Shown in pieces: positions 11,717 to 23,128 of a DNA stretch of 64,000 bases. Position 1 is the first letter of the stretch, and the number at the start of each line of letters is the position of its first letter. This DNA is from Canna indica. Taxonomy: Eukaryota > Streptophyta > Magnoliopsida > Zingiberales > Cannaceae. The notes beneath the pieces were generated by a model, which searched no databases, was not told where the DNA came from, and saw nothing but the letters and a program-made list of their open reading frames with translations. A program made the translations under genes and the position numbers. The stretch lies in the NCBI GenBank assembly GCA_034359265.1, contig CP136893.1, positions 16,807,001-16,871,000 on the forward strand, read 5' to 3'.

Positions 11717-12207
11717 AAATTGTATTCATGTATTTGACATTTGAATATTAATTTTAAGCATTTCTTCATCAGTTATGTGTTATTGGAGTTAGTTCTTAAA
11801 AAAAAAAAAAAAAAAAAAAAAAACCAACCGGCCGGTATGCATTTTCCATACCGGACCGTATCGTGTGTCGGTACGGTACAGTACCGGTATGTACCGGTAC
11901 CGGCCGGTGACCGAAACCGGTACCGGTACCGAGATTTTAAACCTTGCCGGTATGTACCGGTATACCGGTACTTTTAAAATTTCGGTCTTATGCTACAGTG
12001 CAAAATGTCATACCGGGCTATACCGCCCGGTATGATAGCAAATACCGGGCATACCCGGTATTTGATAAATACCGGGCATACCCGGTATTTGATAAATACC
12101 GGGCATACCCGGTATTTACCCATACCGGGCATCTCGGATACCGGTTTTTCAAAAAACCGGTAAATACCGGACTTACCGTACCGTACCGACCGGTATTTTA
12201 AACCATG

Positions 12208-13560
12208 ATCTCATCCGGTTCGAAAGGGGTTATTGTTCTATAAGGGCAGGCTGGTCATTCCTAAGGGGTCTGTACTTATTCCAAAATTGCTTCAGGAATT
12301 TCATGCATCACCAATAGGGGGACATTTTGGGTTCTTTCAAACTTACAAGCGGTTGATGGGTATATTCTATTGGGAAGGATTGAAAAATGATGTTAAGACT
12401 TTTGTGGCTCAATTTGCCAACAGAACAAATATGCAGTTGTTTCAGCTTCAAGTCTACTTCAACCACTTCCCATACCGTTGGGAGGACATATCTATGGACT
12501 TCATTGGGGGGGGGCTGCCAAAATCTAAAGGGTACGACACAATTTTTGTTGTTGTCGACCGACTTACCAAGTATGTTCATTTCCTTCCTCTCAAACATCC
12601 CTTCACTGCCAAGGATGTCGCCGCTGTTTTCATTAAGAAAATTGTTAGACTGCATGGCTACCCTTGCTCTATCGTATCTGATCGTGATAGGCTATTTAAC
12701 CGCCACTTTTAGAAGGAGTTCTTCCGTTTGGCTGGTACAACCTTGAAAATGAGCACAGCTTACCACCCCAAGATCGACAGACAAAATGAGGTTGTAAACT
12801 GCTGCCTCGAGACTTATCTTCGATGTTTTTGTGGTGATAAACCAAAACAATGGTCTGAATGGAATTATGGTTTAATACAACATACCACTCATCTGCAAAG
12901 ATGACTCCATTTCAGGCTCTCTATGGCCGCCCTCCTCCCACCATTTTGACTCGCGGGGGAGCCCTCAGCGGTGGAAGAAGTTAATTAGTTGCTAGAAGCT
13001 TGCAATGCTATTTTGGATGAGTTGAAAAATAATTTGGCTCATGCTCAAAACAGGATGAAACAACAAGCAGATGCTAAACGCAGGGAAGTGCATTTTTCTG
13101 TGGGAGATTATGTATATCTGCTTCCACAGCCTTACAAACAACGCAGCTTGGCAAGACGATTAAATGAGAAATTGTCACCACGTTTCTATGGGCCTTTTGA
13201 GATCCTGTAGAAAATTGGTGAGGTTGCCTATAAGCTATAACTACCAGAGTACACAACTATCCATCCGATGTTTCAGAAGTGAAGGTACTCAGCTAACTCC
13301 TAACAAGCTCCCTCCCTGCATATCTGTTGATCTAGAGCTCCTTCTCACACCTGAGCCGTCCTCAATGCTAGAACTATGCCTAATGGATCCCTGCATGTTT
13401 TAATTACATGGACAAAACTACCTCAGTTTGAAAGCTCTTTGGAGTCATTTTATGATATTGATGGACAATTTCCAGCTTTCCACCTTGAGGACAAGGTGGC
13501 TCTTTTGGGCGGGAGTAATAATAGGCCCCCTATACGTTTTGTCTATAAACGTAGGCCCAA
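12208..13560 (+). pseudogene. Ty3/gypsy chromovirus integrase and chromodomain, degraded (right part)
   Basis: This continues the polyprotein after the hAT insertion. The H2C2-type region of integrase is eroded (FHASPIGGHFGFFQTYKRL). The catalytic core follows with SMDFIGGGLPKSKGYDTI, VVVDRLTKYVHFLPL and IVSDRD, then STAYHPKIDRQNEVVN. A C-terminal DNA-binding part contains VGDYVYLLPQPY and SPRFYGPFEIL. A chromodomain-like end at about 13360-13550 has an ITWTKLPQFESS block and FHLEDKVALLGG, which place the element among chromoviruses. Stops occur at 12712, about 12900, 12984 and 13210, with frameshifts near 13250-13400. The element is not functional. Confidence 0.92.
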
Positions 13561-13827
13561 GTAGAGATGCAGGCCTACTTAGATGCAGGCCTAAAGTAGA
13601 GAAGACGAGGGTACATGAACAGGTGTCCATGAAGGGGTGTTTAGGTTTCATTTTGAATAAATAGGTGCTGATGATATGTACATTGGCATCTTTTTGAAGA
13701 GTATTGTTTGTTTTGGAGGAACTAGTCCCTCGAAGACTAGTGAACTTGTTTTATTTCCCATTTCATACTTCAGTCAAGCAACTAAATGATAATTATCTTC
13801 AATTTCAATTGTTGAATCCTATCATAG
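13561..13827 (+). repeat. Probable 3' LTR remnant of the chromovirus
   Basis: The sequence directly follows the chromodomain and ends near TTGAATCCTATCA, resembling a chromovirus LTR terminus. No second LTR is available for comparison, so limits are estimated. Confidence 0.4.
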
Positions 13828-14568
13828 GATAAGAAGAAAAGACACAGCAAAACATGATGTTTATTCAGGGTGCACTACTAAGCTTCTCTCCACTTGCAAA
13901 ACTAATAATACAGGGTAAAGCATTATATTCCATGTTAACCCACCATTTATTGGCGCAGCCACTATGATTCACCATATTGCATGCACGTTTCTATTCACTA
14001 ATATCTTTATAGCAGCTCTGTTATTTCAATACATATGGTTATAGCCTAGTCCACAAGATGCACTAAGATCTTTATAGCAGCTCCGTTATTTCAAAACTTA
14101 TGGTTAAAGCCTAGTCCACATGAGGCACATTTACCCGTTGCATTCACCTGTATGGCAGCATGTGTAATGTGCCTGAATCTATAGATCTTCATGTAGTTTG
14201 CTGTTTGCTTGCATTCATACTTGAGAAGCACCTTTGATCTGTAAATATACTCTGTGCAAGTAATGGTTAATGAAAGACCTCATGTTCCTGACTGTAGCTC
14301 AACTATGGTGCTTGTAATCAACTAACATAAATTGGTTTCAATAAGAGGAAATAGAATATGTTAATATTTTTATTATCTCCAAAATTTGGCAGTATATAAT
14401 AACTATAGCTTTTCTTATATCAAATGTAAAATAGAGATATATGATTTGTAGATTTTGTATTATTATTTTATACAATGAATGGATATGGTTGTTTACTCTC
14501 TGTCATATTTCATTTAATTAGCCGCCATCGTTACTTGGTATTCATGTATCTTTTTACTTGTATTTCAG
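13828..14568. other. Intronic or intergenic DNA upstream of the first visible exon
   Basis: The block CTTTATAGCAGCTC(T/C)GTTATTTC with a following GGTTA(T/A)AGCCTAGTCCACA occurs twice (near 14005 and 14067), a short local duplication. No exon is supported. It ends in a pyrimidine-rich acceptor before 14569. Confidence 0.45.
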
Positions 14569-17500
14569 GATTCTGACGATATAGAGATTATGAATATCTC
14601 CGACCCAAGCTTGATAGAAAAAATTACTGAAGAAAATTTACAGCTTTACATTAGGTAAATACTGCGTTGAGGTTTTAGATTAATATATCCTTTATGAAGA
14701 TAGTTGCATTGCAATTATTAGTTTTTGTTATATGGCAGAGCTGAATAGTTGTGGTTAAGATGGAAAGGATGACCCAACTTGAGAAAATTCTACAAACTGA
14801 ATCTTGTTTTTTGGTTCCTACTTCTGTTCTTGTATTTTTTAGTTCTTTCATGTTATTATGCATGTATTTCAATTCTTATTTATTTTTCTTAATGGCTCTT
14901 TTGGAATAGATTGGTCTCATTGATTTTAATTCTGAATAGTTAGTAGCGTCTTTTCTTTTTCTGACTAAAGTTAAGTGATTACTTAGAGGTAAGGCTGGAA
15001 ATCTTGGTATTATGGTATAGTACTGCTTTTGGTCCGATACAGTTGGGCTGAGCATCGGGCGGGTCGGGTCAATACCCGACCTGACTCGATCGGGTATTAA
15101 CCCGAAAATTTCAAAAAAATTATACACGCCCCGACCCGATTTTTTTATTGGGGCCCGACCCAAATAACCCGAAAAAATCGGGCCCCGACCCGTTTAACCC
15201 GAAATGTTGAGGAGTGGGGAGGATTGCCGCCTCGCCGGGCAATCGGGGACGGGTGTTAGACAGCGCAGCCGGAGAGGAGGCGAGTGGCGACTGTCGACTG
15301 CCGACTGCGGAGAGGAGGAGGCGAGGAAGACGCCGGACGCGAGCTCGATGTCGCCGGAGGAGGATGCAGGCGTCGGCGACGGGATAGGGAGTCCGGAGTC
15401 GGCCATTCGGGAGTCGGGAAGGGCTGAGAAGTGGGGGGCGGGTGGGGCGGGCTGTGGGCGGGTTAAATTTACTAAAATTTAAGTTAAGATATAAAAAAGC
15501 GGGGCGGGTCGAGTTAAACATGGTTTTCACTCGAACCCGACCCGACCCGAAAAAATAAATGAAATTTTATAAAATGCAACCCGACCCGACCCGTTATACC
15601 CAAATAATCCGACCCGATATGAATTTTCGGATCGGGTTTTGCTCACCCCTACTATACAGGATCAGTTTATGAAGGCATGATATGCCCGACACATGTCAGT
15701 GTGTATCATTTCATATGGACAATACACTCATTTTGATCCTTCATCTAACTGATGCCTACTGCTCTACCAAGTGATATGGGACGAGATCATGGGAATTTAA
15801 CCTGTGGCTACAGGTGGCTTGTCATTATTTTTAACAATGTTTATTTAGGCCTGAACTATTACACTACTTAATGGTAGCTTCCCAGTTTGATCTATCATTC
15901 TCTTCAACTGGTGCAAACTGACAGATTTATGCACATGGCTTTTATATGAAGGAAAATTGTGGTTGTATATGAATATGATATAAGATCATATCTTTTGAGG
16001 CTTTAACTTGTAGCAAGTGGCCATTTATATGATAAAAGAGTTTACGAAGAAATAATTTAGAAGCCAAAGATCTTTTATTAATTAATTATATTCATTCTGA
16101 TGCAAAGTTATAGCTGGTGCATGGTTTTAAAATTCGTACCATACCGGGCGGTATGCCCGGTATTTATCGAAATTTTGGCTTTCCGGTATACGAGATACCC
16201 GGTATGGGAGAAATACCGGGTATCTCGGTTATACCGGGCGGTATATGCATCATACTGCCCGGTATGGGCAGTATGATTGCATAGAGCCGTTGGTTGGGCC
16301 CAACGACACTTGAGCCCATTGGCAACGGTGGCCGATAGCCCGATAGGGCTGTCAGCCACCTGCTTTGGTTTAATATCGCCCGGTTTGGGCGGTATTTATC
16401 AAATACCGCCCATACCGAGCAGTATTGTGTGCATACTGGGCGGTATACCGCCCGGTATGATGAACAATATCCCCAAACGGCTATAGAGCCGTTTGGGGCC
16501 GGGTTTGTCTTGTTTAGGGGGCTACATAAAGCCCCCTAAACACTCCTTTCACCCTCACTCACCCCTCTACCCATCTAAACACTCAATCTTTCTCAAACTC
16601 TCTCTCTCATTTTTTTTTATTAATTTCCACATCGAAATTATGTCGAAATGGCGCCGAAATTTCAAGCCGACCCCGCATGGCAGCACTATCGTCGGTTGGA
16701 GAAGGCTCATAACTGGCAATGCCACCACTGTGATATGATTTCACGTGGTGGAGGCATCACTCGATTGAAGCAACACTTGGCCAGAGGATATGGCGACGTC
16801 ATCAATTGCCCCAAAGTACCGCCCGAAGTCCGAAAGATGTTCAAAGCGTAACTCAACAACAAGGAGCAACGTCTTAAGAATGCAGCTCAACAAGCCGAGA
16901 TCGACTGACTAGCTACCCAAGATGTCGATAGTGGCCATTATGAGGCTCGGGGTGGCGATTACGACGAGGATCCGGAACTTGAAGTCGACATCTGAGCTTC
17001 ATTGGAGCATGCTGAATTCGAACGAGAACGGATGTATTATCCCGGATCTCAATTCGAATATGGCGGCGGCAGTGGCAGCGGTGGGATAAGTAGCGTCGGC
17101 TCAACTTTGGCTGCCGGAGCAATGGACCGAAGCGGTCCAATTCCCTCCGGTCCTTATATTGGTCGGAGTTCTAGCATGAGAGCACCTCAAACTCAGAGCA
17201 GAGGAAGCAGCAGAGGAGGCCTTCGTGGATTCTTCACAAACCTCGGAGCAAGTGGTAGGAAAACTAATGTTGATGTTTTTGATCTTAATCCCAGAGCATT
17301 TCCTCCTTCATCAGCAAAGCAACCGCGCATAGACGATGCTTGGGGCAAGACGTAGAAGTGGGGGTTAGGGAAAGCCATCTCCAAATGGTTCCACTTCAGT
17401 CGGATTCCCGCAAATGCAGCCAAAAACCTATACTACTGAACTATGGTGTCTACTATCCAAAAGGTAGGCCTAGGTATTATCCCTCCAACTCCCTATGAAA

Positions 17501-20500
17501 TTTCAAGTCCTTACCTTGAAGCGGAGGTCAATGAAATAAATCAATGGATCGACGGAATCAAGCGGCAATGGGGGGATTACGGATGCAGTTTGATGTGCGA
17601 TAGCTGGACCGGGCCAACCTGAATGAGCATCATCAACTTCCTCATCTATTGCAACATGAGGGTTGTTTATCACAAGTCGGTGAACTCGTCCGATGAAGTC
17701 CATAACGCTCTCTACATCTCGAAGCTGATGAAGGAGGTGATCGAGGAGATTGGACCCTAGAACTTTGTTCAAGTTATAACCGACGACGGAGCCAATTTCA
17801 AAAGGGCAAGTGAGATAATTGAACACGATTATTCTCATATATGTTGGACTCCATGTGCAATCTATTGTGTAGACCTAATGATGAAAGATATCGGTGAAAT
17901 ACCGATGGTGACGGTAAATAGGGCGTAATAAATTACGCGCTTCATATACAACCACACATGGGTACACGCCCTTATGAGAAAATTTACAGAAGGTATTTTT
18001 TTAAAAATAATTTGTAGTATTTATTAATTAATTAGTTTAGGTGATAAGTACTAATAATAATTCCATATTTTAGGTGACATTCTTCGACAGGGAGCGACTC
18101 GTTTTGCAACCAACTTCATCGCATTAAGGTCGCTCCAACAACGTAAGGCGGACCTTCGATCAATGTTTTTAATTGAGGAATGATCTACATCAAGATATGC
18201 CCGAAATAATGATGGAAAGCAAAACGAGAAGTACGTTCTCAACACGCGCTTCTGGGATTGCATCGCGGAGATAATCGTCGTCGTAGAACCATTGTACAAG
18301 GTTCTACGACAGGTAGATATGGAAAAGACGCCTCAAATGAGTCATATCTACCGCTACATCCACCAAGCACAAGAAGAAATCAAGAGGGTTATGATTTCGG
18401 AGACCAAGTATAAACCCTTCATCGACATTATCTCCCAGAGGTGGGAGGATCAAATGGGTCGTGACATACACATCACGGGTAATTTTTTATTTAATTTTCT
18501 GAAATTTATTTAATTTTAATTCATTATGCTAAATTACTAATTAAATTTATTATTTTTTATACCGTATTATTTAAATCCCGCATACCAGTATCGATATGAT
18601 CTTGGAACGATGGATAGTTTGTTATATCCGCTTTGCAAGGTCATACAACGAATGTCGGCATCAACGAGAGAAGCGGCACAAGCTCTAAATGAATCAAGAT
18701 ATTTCCGAGATTCAAGTGGCAATTTTGGAGATCCATTTGCAATATCGTGCCAAGATTCTATGGATCCAGGTAGATATAATTTTTTTCAATTTATTTATTA
18801 ATGATAAAATTGGTAATCTCGTTACTAAAATTAATTTTAAATCTATTGCAGTTGAATGGTGGTTGCAATTTGGAATCGAAGCTCCAACTCTTCGGAACAT
18901 TGCAACACGTATCCTCTCGCAAACCACATCATCAAGTGGATGCGAGAGAAATTGGTCGACCTTCTCCTTAATTCATACCAAGCCGTGCAATCGGCTTTCA
19001 TATGCCCGATTAGAGAAGCTAGTATATGTTCATTACAACATGCGACTTCGAATGCGGACATTACAAAACGAAGATATTCGACATGTAGATTCGTTCGATG
19101 TTGAGTTCGTCCAAGACGATGCCGACCCGATAATTGATTGGTGGAGTGCAATGGAGAGCGACCAGCCTCTTCTTGATGAACCAGGCGAACCACCTCAACC
19201 TTCACCAATTATATCTGATGCACTTGAGTCTGAGAGCCAACCAGAAGACATAGCCATTACTCCCTTGGACTCTCAACGAATTCGGCAAGCAAGACGCCGA
19301 TCCAAATCAGACTCTCCATCTTCCCAATCAAAGGGAAAAAAGAAGGCAACACCTTCAAAGGCAAAAGGCAAAGCCAAAGGTAAACGACCAATTGATCCTT
19401 TGGATGTGATTGCAGAAGCAGAAGAGGACGAAGAAGTCGAGCCCTCCATTCATAGCAGTATCAGCACACAAGACGGAGGAGATGATGATGATGGAGCTGG
19501 TGGAGAAGACACCGTCGTGCCATCAACATCGGCACCTGTTGATCCGTGGACAAATGAGAAATACTTCGATCACACCACTCAAGATGAGGATCACGGTGCT
19601 AGAACCGAACAAACAACTCGGGTGTACGTGAAGAGACGCCGGCGTCGAGGAGGTGGACCGACAGCTTTGCAAGATTACCATCAAGATATGATGAGTAGTT
19701 TGCAAGAAGTTTTTGAATCAACCTACTATGTATTGAGTACCTACTCAACTGATGATACATGGTCTAGTTCTTGGAATCCCAACAAAGAATTGATAATATC
19801 AATGTGGTATAGGATAGCAAGGTATTATGTTATGGGAAAATTTTCAAATATGAGCATTAGAGACCTACGGTGTTGACCTTAGTCGTGTATGTCCCCAAGC
19901 CCAAGATATGTATGGGTACGACGGACGTCATTCGTTCGCATTTTAAACATTGTATTCATGTATTTGACATTTGAATATTGATTTTAAGCATTTCTTCATC
20001 AATTATGTGTTATTGGAGTTATTTATAACCAAAAAAAAAACGGCCGGTATGCATTTTCATACCGGTCCGTACCTTGTGTCGGTACGGTACAGTACCGGTA
20101 TATACCGGTACCGGCCGGTGACCGAAACCGGTACCGGAACCGGTACCGAGATTTTAAACCGGTATGGTGTCATTGTTATTAGCAAGGTTGTCACGATGGA
20201 GATCCCACGTAGGAAAAGTGGAGTGTAATAGTGTATAGATCGAGGTTGTAAGATCGAATTGTAGGATCTTGAGATCCTACAGAATTATTAATTTTTTATT
20301 AAAAATTATAAAGATATGAATAAATGCATATTAATAATATGCATACACAACTAAATCATGACATGTATAAAAAAATACAAAAACATCACAACTTATGCTT
20401 AGCTAAAAGATTAGTTAAAATAGTATCTTATTAAATCGTAAAATAAAAAAAAAAACACAAAATTCATATAAAAAATCAAGATCAATACCGTCCTATATAT

Positions 20501-22734
20501 TTGTCTTTGTTATATTTTAAACACATAAATAATTTAAACTCTAAAGGAAACGGAACAAACAAATTGTACACAACTACTGTACATTTGTACATGCTGAGAA
20601 GAAGACTGATCTAATTCTGAAATTGATCTGATATGCAGGCCCCTATCTGGGTCGTAGGATCGAGCAATTCTATGATCCCTGGTCACCATGAGGCAATCTT
20701 TCAATATAAAAAAAACTAAGCTTATATTTGCCATATACAATATAAATTCAATCTCAAAACAATTTAAATTGGCACAGTTGCATTATGTTCATCATGTTTT
20801 AATTAATCATGCTACCAAATAGTTCAAATATAGAAATGCAAACAAAAATAAATAATACAATAATGGCTAATAAAATATATAAAAAAAACTAGACTGGGAT
20901 CTCCAAATGGTGAATATCACCTAGAAGATCATGTAACAAGGAAACACATTAAAAGGACAATGACTGCTCAAGAATAATAGGATTTGCAGCAGAATAATAA
21001 AGGAATTCCCGACTGCAGAATAAGTCAAATTTAAATTAACAGATCAGGGGGAGTTAAATGGGTAATCAACACATCAACATTAAGGAATTTAACAAGATTG
21101 TTTCATGTTTAAACACATCCAAACCATTAATAGGGGAAGAAGTTCAACAAAAGACACCTACCTAACGACAATAGCTATCCAATGATTCTCCACTAATAAT
21201 CATACATAGCATCTGAAGCAAATACAAAAGAAATTAGCGGAAAACTAAGTGTGATATCTCAATATGTCAAAACATTGTAAACATTATTGTGCAATGATGA
21301 TAACCAACTAGATGCAACCAGTGCAATGACATAATAAATAAACACCTATGATACCATAACAATTGCCACCTGCGCTCTCTTCATGCCTTTACTCTTTTCC
21401 TCCTTATACCTGTACTCTATTCATGCCTCATTGAATAGAAATACAGGGTTCTCTTTGTCAAAAAAAACAATTGCCACCTGCGCCTATCAACCAATGGAAC
21501 TCAAAATCACTATAAGACATCTATATTCATAAAGTCCAACATGTACACATGCAAAAGCAAATACCCAATCAAGAGTGTAGTATGACTGTTGGGAATCTCT
21601 TGGTCCTTGGTCATGCCTTGGCATACATCTTCCTATATGTGTATCTTTACATCTTCTCAAACATCTTCCAAAACTACATCAACTTCCACCTCTTGGTTTA
21701 CTTGCATTTGGCTCTTAGTACACCACAAATGTGATGTCAGATAGTTGGCTTGCCAAAGAGTGGACAGTGGTGCTATCAATACTCCATTGCTATGCCCACC
21801 ACCAATTGTATTGTAGGAACTCCTCGATCATGTTGCAGGAACCTTCTATTCGTGCAACTGGTTGTGCTATTGTAGGAACTCTTGGACCATATTGTTCTTG
21901 CCTCTCCTGCCATGGATGTGTGAGACAAACACTAGTCATATGTTTTTTCTTCTTTTCTTTGTGGAGCTTTTTTCTTGAGAATGTCATGTTTAATGCCATG
22001 CATGTTTTTTTGGCAAGTTTGTCCTTATTTCTCTTACTAAAGTTGTCAGTATCAGAGTTTGGTTACTTGAATGATCAGGAGAAAGATCTACGAGCTTGAT
22101 GATTATTTAAATTTTGCCTATTCAAATTATGATTAACATAAAATCTGCTTGACTTATTGTGATTTGCAACATGCAATCTAATGGTATGTTTGCTTCATTG
22201 GATAGGATAGGATTGGATAATAAATGAGGGAGGATTACATATGAGTTTGGATATAATATCAATTTTATATTCTTATATTCCCATTTTCTTCTAATCCATG
22301 CACTAAACAAACAATGGATATTAATCCATCCCTTATCCTATGAAGCAAACATGCCATAAGCGGTCATTTTTCACTCTATATTCTAATCTAGTGTCTAAAT
22401 AAACAGACGGGACGAGCTCCAGCTAAGGACAACTCAGTTAAGGAAAACTGTAAGTAATTTGTCCCGAGTTTGTTCTCTTAAACAGCATTTTGGACATATA
22501 TGGTGTCATAGATGTCTAATCAACCAATGTCTTAATCATAAAGTCAAACTCAACTATGAGCAGCTGAAAGGTTCGGACTGTTTTTTCTTTCAACATTGGG
22601 ACTTCATGGCTACTTGTTATTTTTCCACTGAACAGGTTGAGGAATTGGACCACGAACTAGAGGAAGCAAAAAAGAAGTGTTCTGAGCTTGCTTCGGGCTT
22701 GGAATTCCTGAGAAATAAACCGACCCCAAAGTAG
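14569..22734 (+). CDS. Last three exons of an unrecognised coiled-coil protein (5' end missing)
   Basis: Exons are 14569-14654, 22407-22449 and 22636-22734 (TAG stop). They join in frame: the first ends with two bases of a codon completed by the first base of the second, and the second ends on a codon boundary. All have AG acceptors after pyrimidines and GTAAAT or GTAAGT donors. The encoded 75-residue tail begins DSDDIEIMNISDPSLIEKI, continues with a heptad-like stretch (ELQLRTTQLRKTVEELDHEL, EEAKKKCSELASGLEFL) and ends NKPTPK. I read this as a C-terminal coiled coil, but I do not recognise the family. The middle intron is 7.75 kb and holds a hAT MITE, a 4-kb hAT, a small retroposed insert and a Tourist-like MITE. 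Upstream exons are not found between 1 and 14568. The gene is convergent with the EF-hand gene, with 394 bp between stop codons. Confidence 0.75.
15043..15651. mobile_element. hAT-type MITE with CCCGACCCG words
   Basis: The left end reads TTGGGCTGAGCATCGGGC and the right end GGGTTTTGCTCACCCCTA, inverted relative to each other. Flanks CGATACAG (15035-15042) and CTATACAG (15652-15659) differ at one position of eight. Both ends are arrays of CCCGACCCG. The centre (15200-15470) is a GC-rich block with a 92-codon open frame on + and overlapping frames on -. It may be a captured fragment, but no known protein is recognisable. It lies in the 7.75-kb intron of the coiled-coil gene. Confidence 0.8.
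16120..20170 (+). mobile_element. Second copy of the 4-kb hAT element, decayed
   Basis: It aligns along its length with 7911-11946, including the promoter region, four exons and the ATACCGG-rich ends. The left end is CATGGTTTTAAAATTCG and the right end CGAGATTTTAAACC followed by GGTATG. No clear 8-bp duplication remains, so the outermost bases are uncertain by about 10. It is inserted in the same orientation as the coiled-coil gene, in whose intron it lies. Confidence 0.85.
16648..19876 (+). pseudogene. hAT transposase copy 2, many stops
   Basis: This is the same gene as 8418-11716, with exons 1-4 at about 16648-17991, 18075-18473, 18559-18767 and 18852-19876. The BED finger is present (C-x2-C in NWQCHHCDMISRGG). 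Exon 1 is broken by stops at 16849-16851 and at several later places, among them near 16906, 16993, 17353 and 17758. Exon 4 is nearly intact, with the dimerisation motif CERNWSTFSLIHTKPCNRL and the acidic tail, but its reading ends early at 19876 compared with copy 1. This copy retains the 10 bp in exon 2 that copy 1 lacks, which identifies the lesion in copy 1 as a deletion. Confidence 0.88.
20171..21358. other. AT-rich intron DNA with possible relic of a GTAGGATC-word element
   Basis: Words such as GTAGGATC, GATCCTAC and GATCCC cluster at 20205-20285 and again at 20640-20690. The first cluster follows AAGGTTGTCACGATGGAGAT. This resembles the word-rich ends of the other hAT-type elements here, but no matching termini or target duplication could be fixed. 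No coding exon is seen. Confidence 0.3.
21359..21483 (+). mobile_element. Short retroposed insert with 17-bp target duplication
   Basis: ACAATTGCCACCTGCGC occurs at 21359-21375 and 21467-21483. Between them is a 91-bp insert ending in a short poly-A run. This is the structure of a 5'-truncated LINE or SINE copied by target-primed reverse transcription. The insert ends with a TTGAATAGAAATACAGGG-type tail. It lies in the large intron of the coiled-coil gene. Confidence 0.8.
21484..22181. other. Intron DNA of the coiled-coil gene
   Basis: No repeat structure or exon is supported. The 122-codon frame at 21731-22099 has no recognisable domain and no splice or context support. Confidence 0.4.
22182..22356. 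mobile_element. Tourist-like MITE (PIF/Harbinger), 175 bp
   Basis: The termini TGGTATGTTTGCTTCATTGG and, on the other strand, TGGCATGTTTGCTTCATAGG are inverted repeats. The 3-bp TAA is duplicated at 22179-22181 and 22357-22359. TAA/TTA duplications and short AT-rich interiors are typical of Tourist MITEs. It ends 50 bp before exon 2 (22407) of the coiled-coil gene. Confidence 0.85.
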
Positions 22735-23128
22735 GACAGAATGTTTACCAGTAAGTCCCCTTGTTTATCTCATTCAGGTTTTTCTTAAATGTGCTTTTTG
22801 ATTAAATAACTTCTATAGTGATTTAAATTTGCTGCTGCTCTTGCATAGCAATCACTGCAGAAATCACCCATCTGTTTTTCACCCGTGAAATGAAAATTGA
22901 TTTATCACAGATCTGCCAGTGCTAATTTCTGTAGATAATTAGCTTAACTAAGATGCACATGCCAGGTTACTGACAATCAGAGAAGCTTGAATTTGCTTTA
23001 ATATCTTGTAAAGAAGAAGAAGCTTGACTTAAGGCTACAGAGTCTTCACTTGCCACTATTAGGAGGCATTATTTAGTCATCATGATACAACATTCTCATT
23101 ATGATTATTGTTTTATTTTCATTCTCAA

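Larger units (their letters stand above)
7911..11946 (+). mobile_element. Nested autonomous-type hAT element (4.0 kb)
   Basis: The termini TAAGGTTTTAAATACCG (left) and, reading inward on the - strand, CAAGGTTTAAAATCTCG (right) form an imperfect inverted repeat. The flanks 7903-7910 and 11947-11954 are both CCGGTATG, an exact 8-bp duplication. A second copy at 16120-20170 covers essentially the same unit, which supports these limits. Subterminal DNA is packed with ATACCGCCCGGTAT words. A TATA box and one four-exon transposase gene lie inside. Confidence 0.85.
7740..12207. mobile_element. hAT-type MITE (424 bp) split by a nested hAT
   Basis: The outer element has perfect 17-bp terminal inverted repeats (CATGGTTTAAAATACCG) and an exact 8-bp duplication. 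Removing the inner element (7911-11946) and one 8-bp repeat leaves about 424 bp, made of ACCGGTA / ATACCGG words with no coding capacity. It is therefore a non-autonomous hAT MITE. It sits in the chromovirus between RNase H and integrase, and removing it rejoins the retroelement reading frame. Confidence 0.9.

Noticed and set aside
15120..15530. 136-codon - strand frame in the hAT MITE
   Set aside because: It reads through CCCGACCCG end words into a GC-rich block; Pro/Arg/Ser composition, no domain, so not called as a gene.
21731..22099. 122-codon + strand frame
   Set aside because: No recognisable domain; it lies within an intron and has a Phe/Cys-rich composition typical of chance frames.
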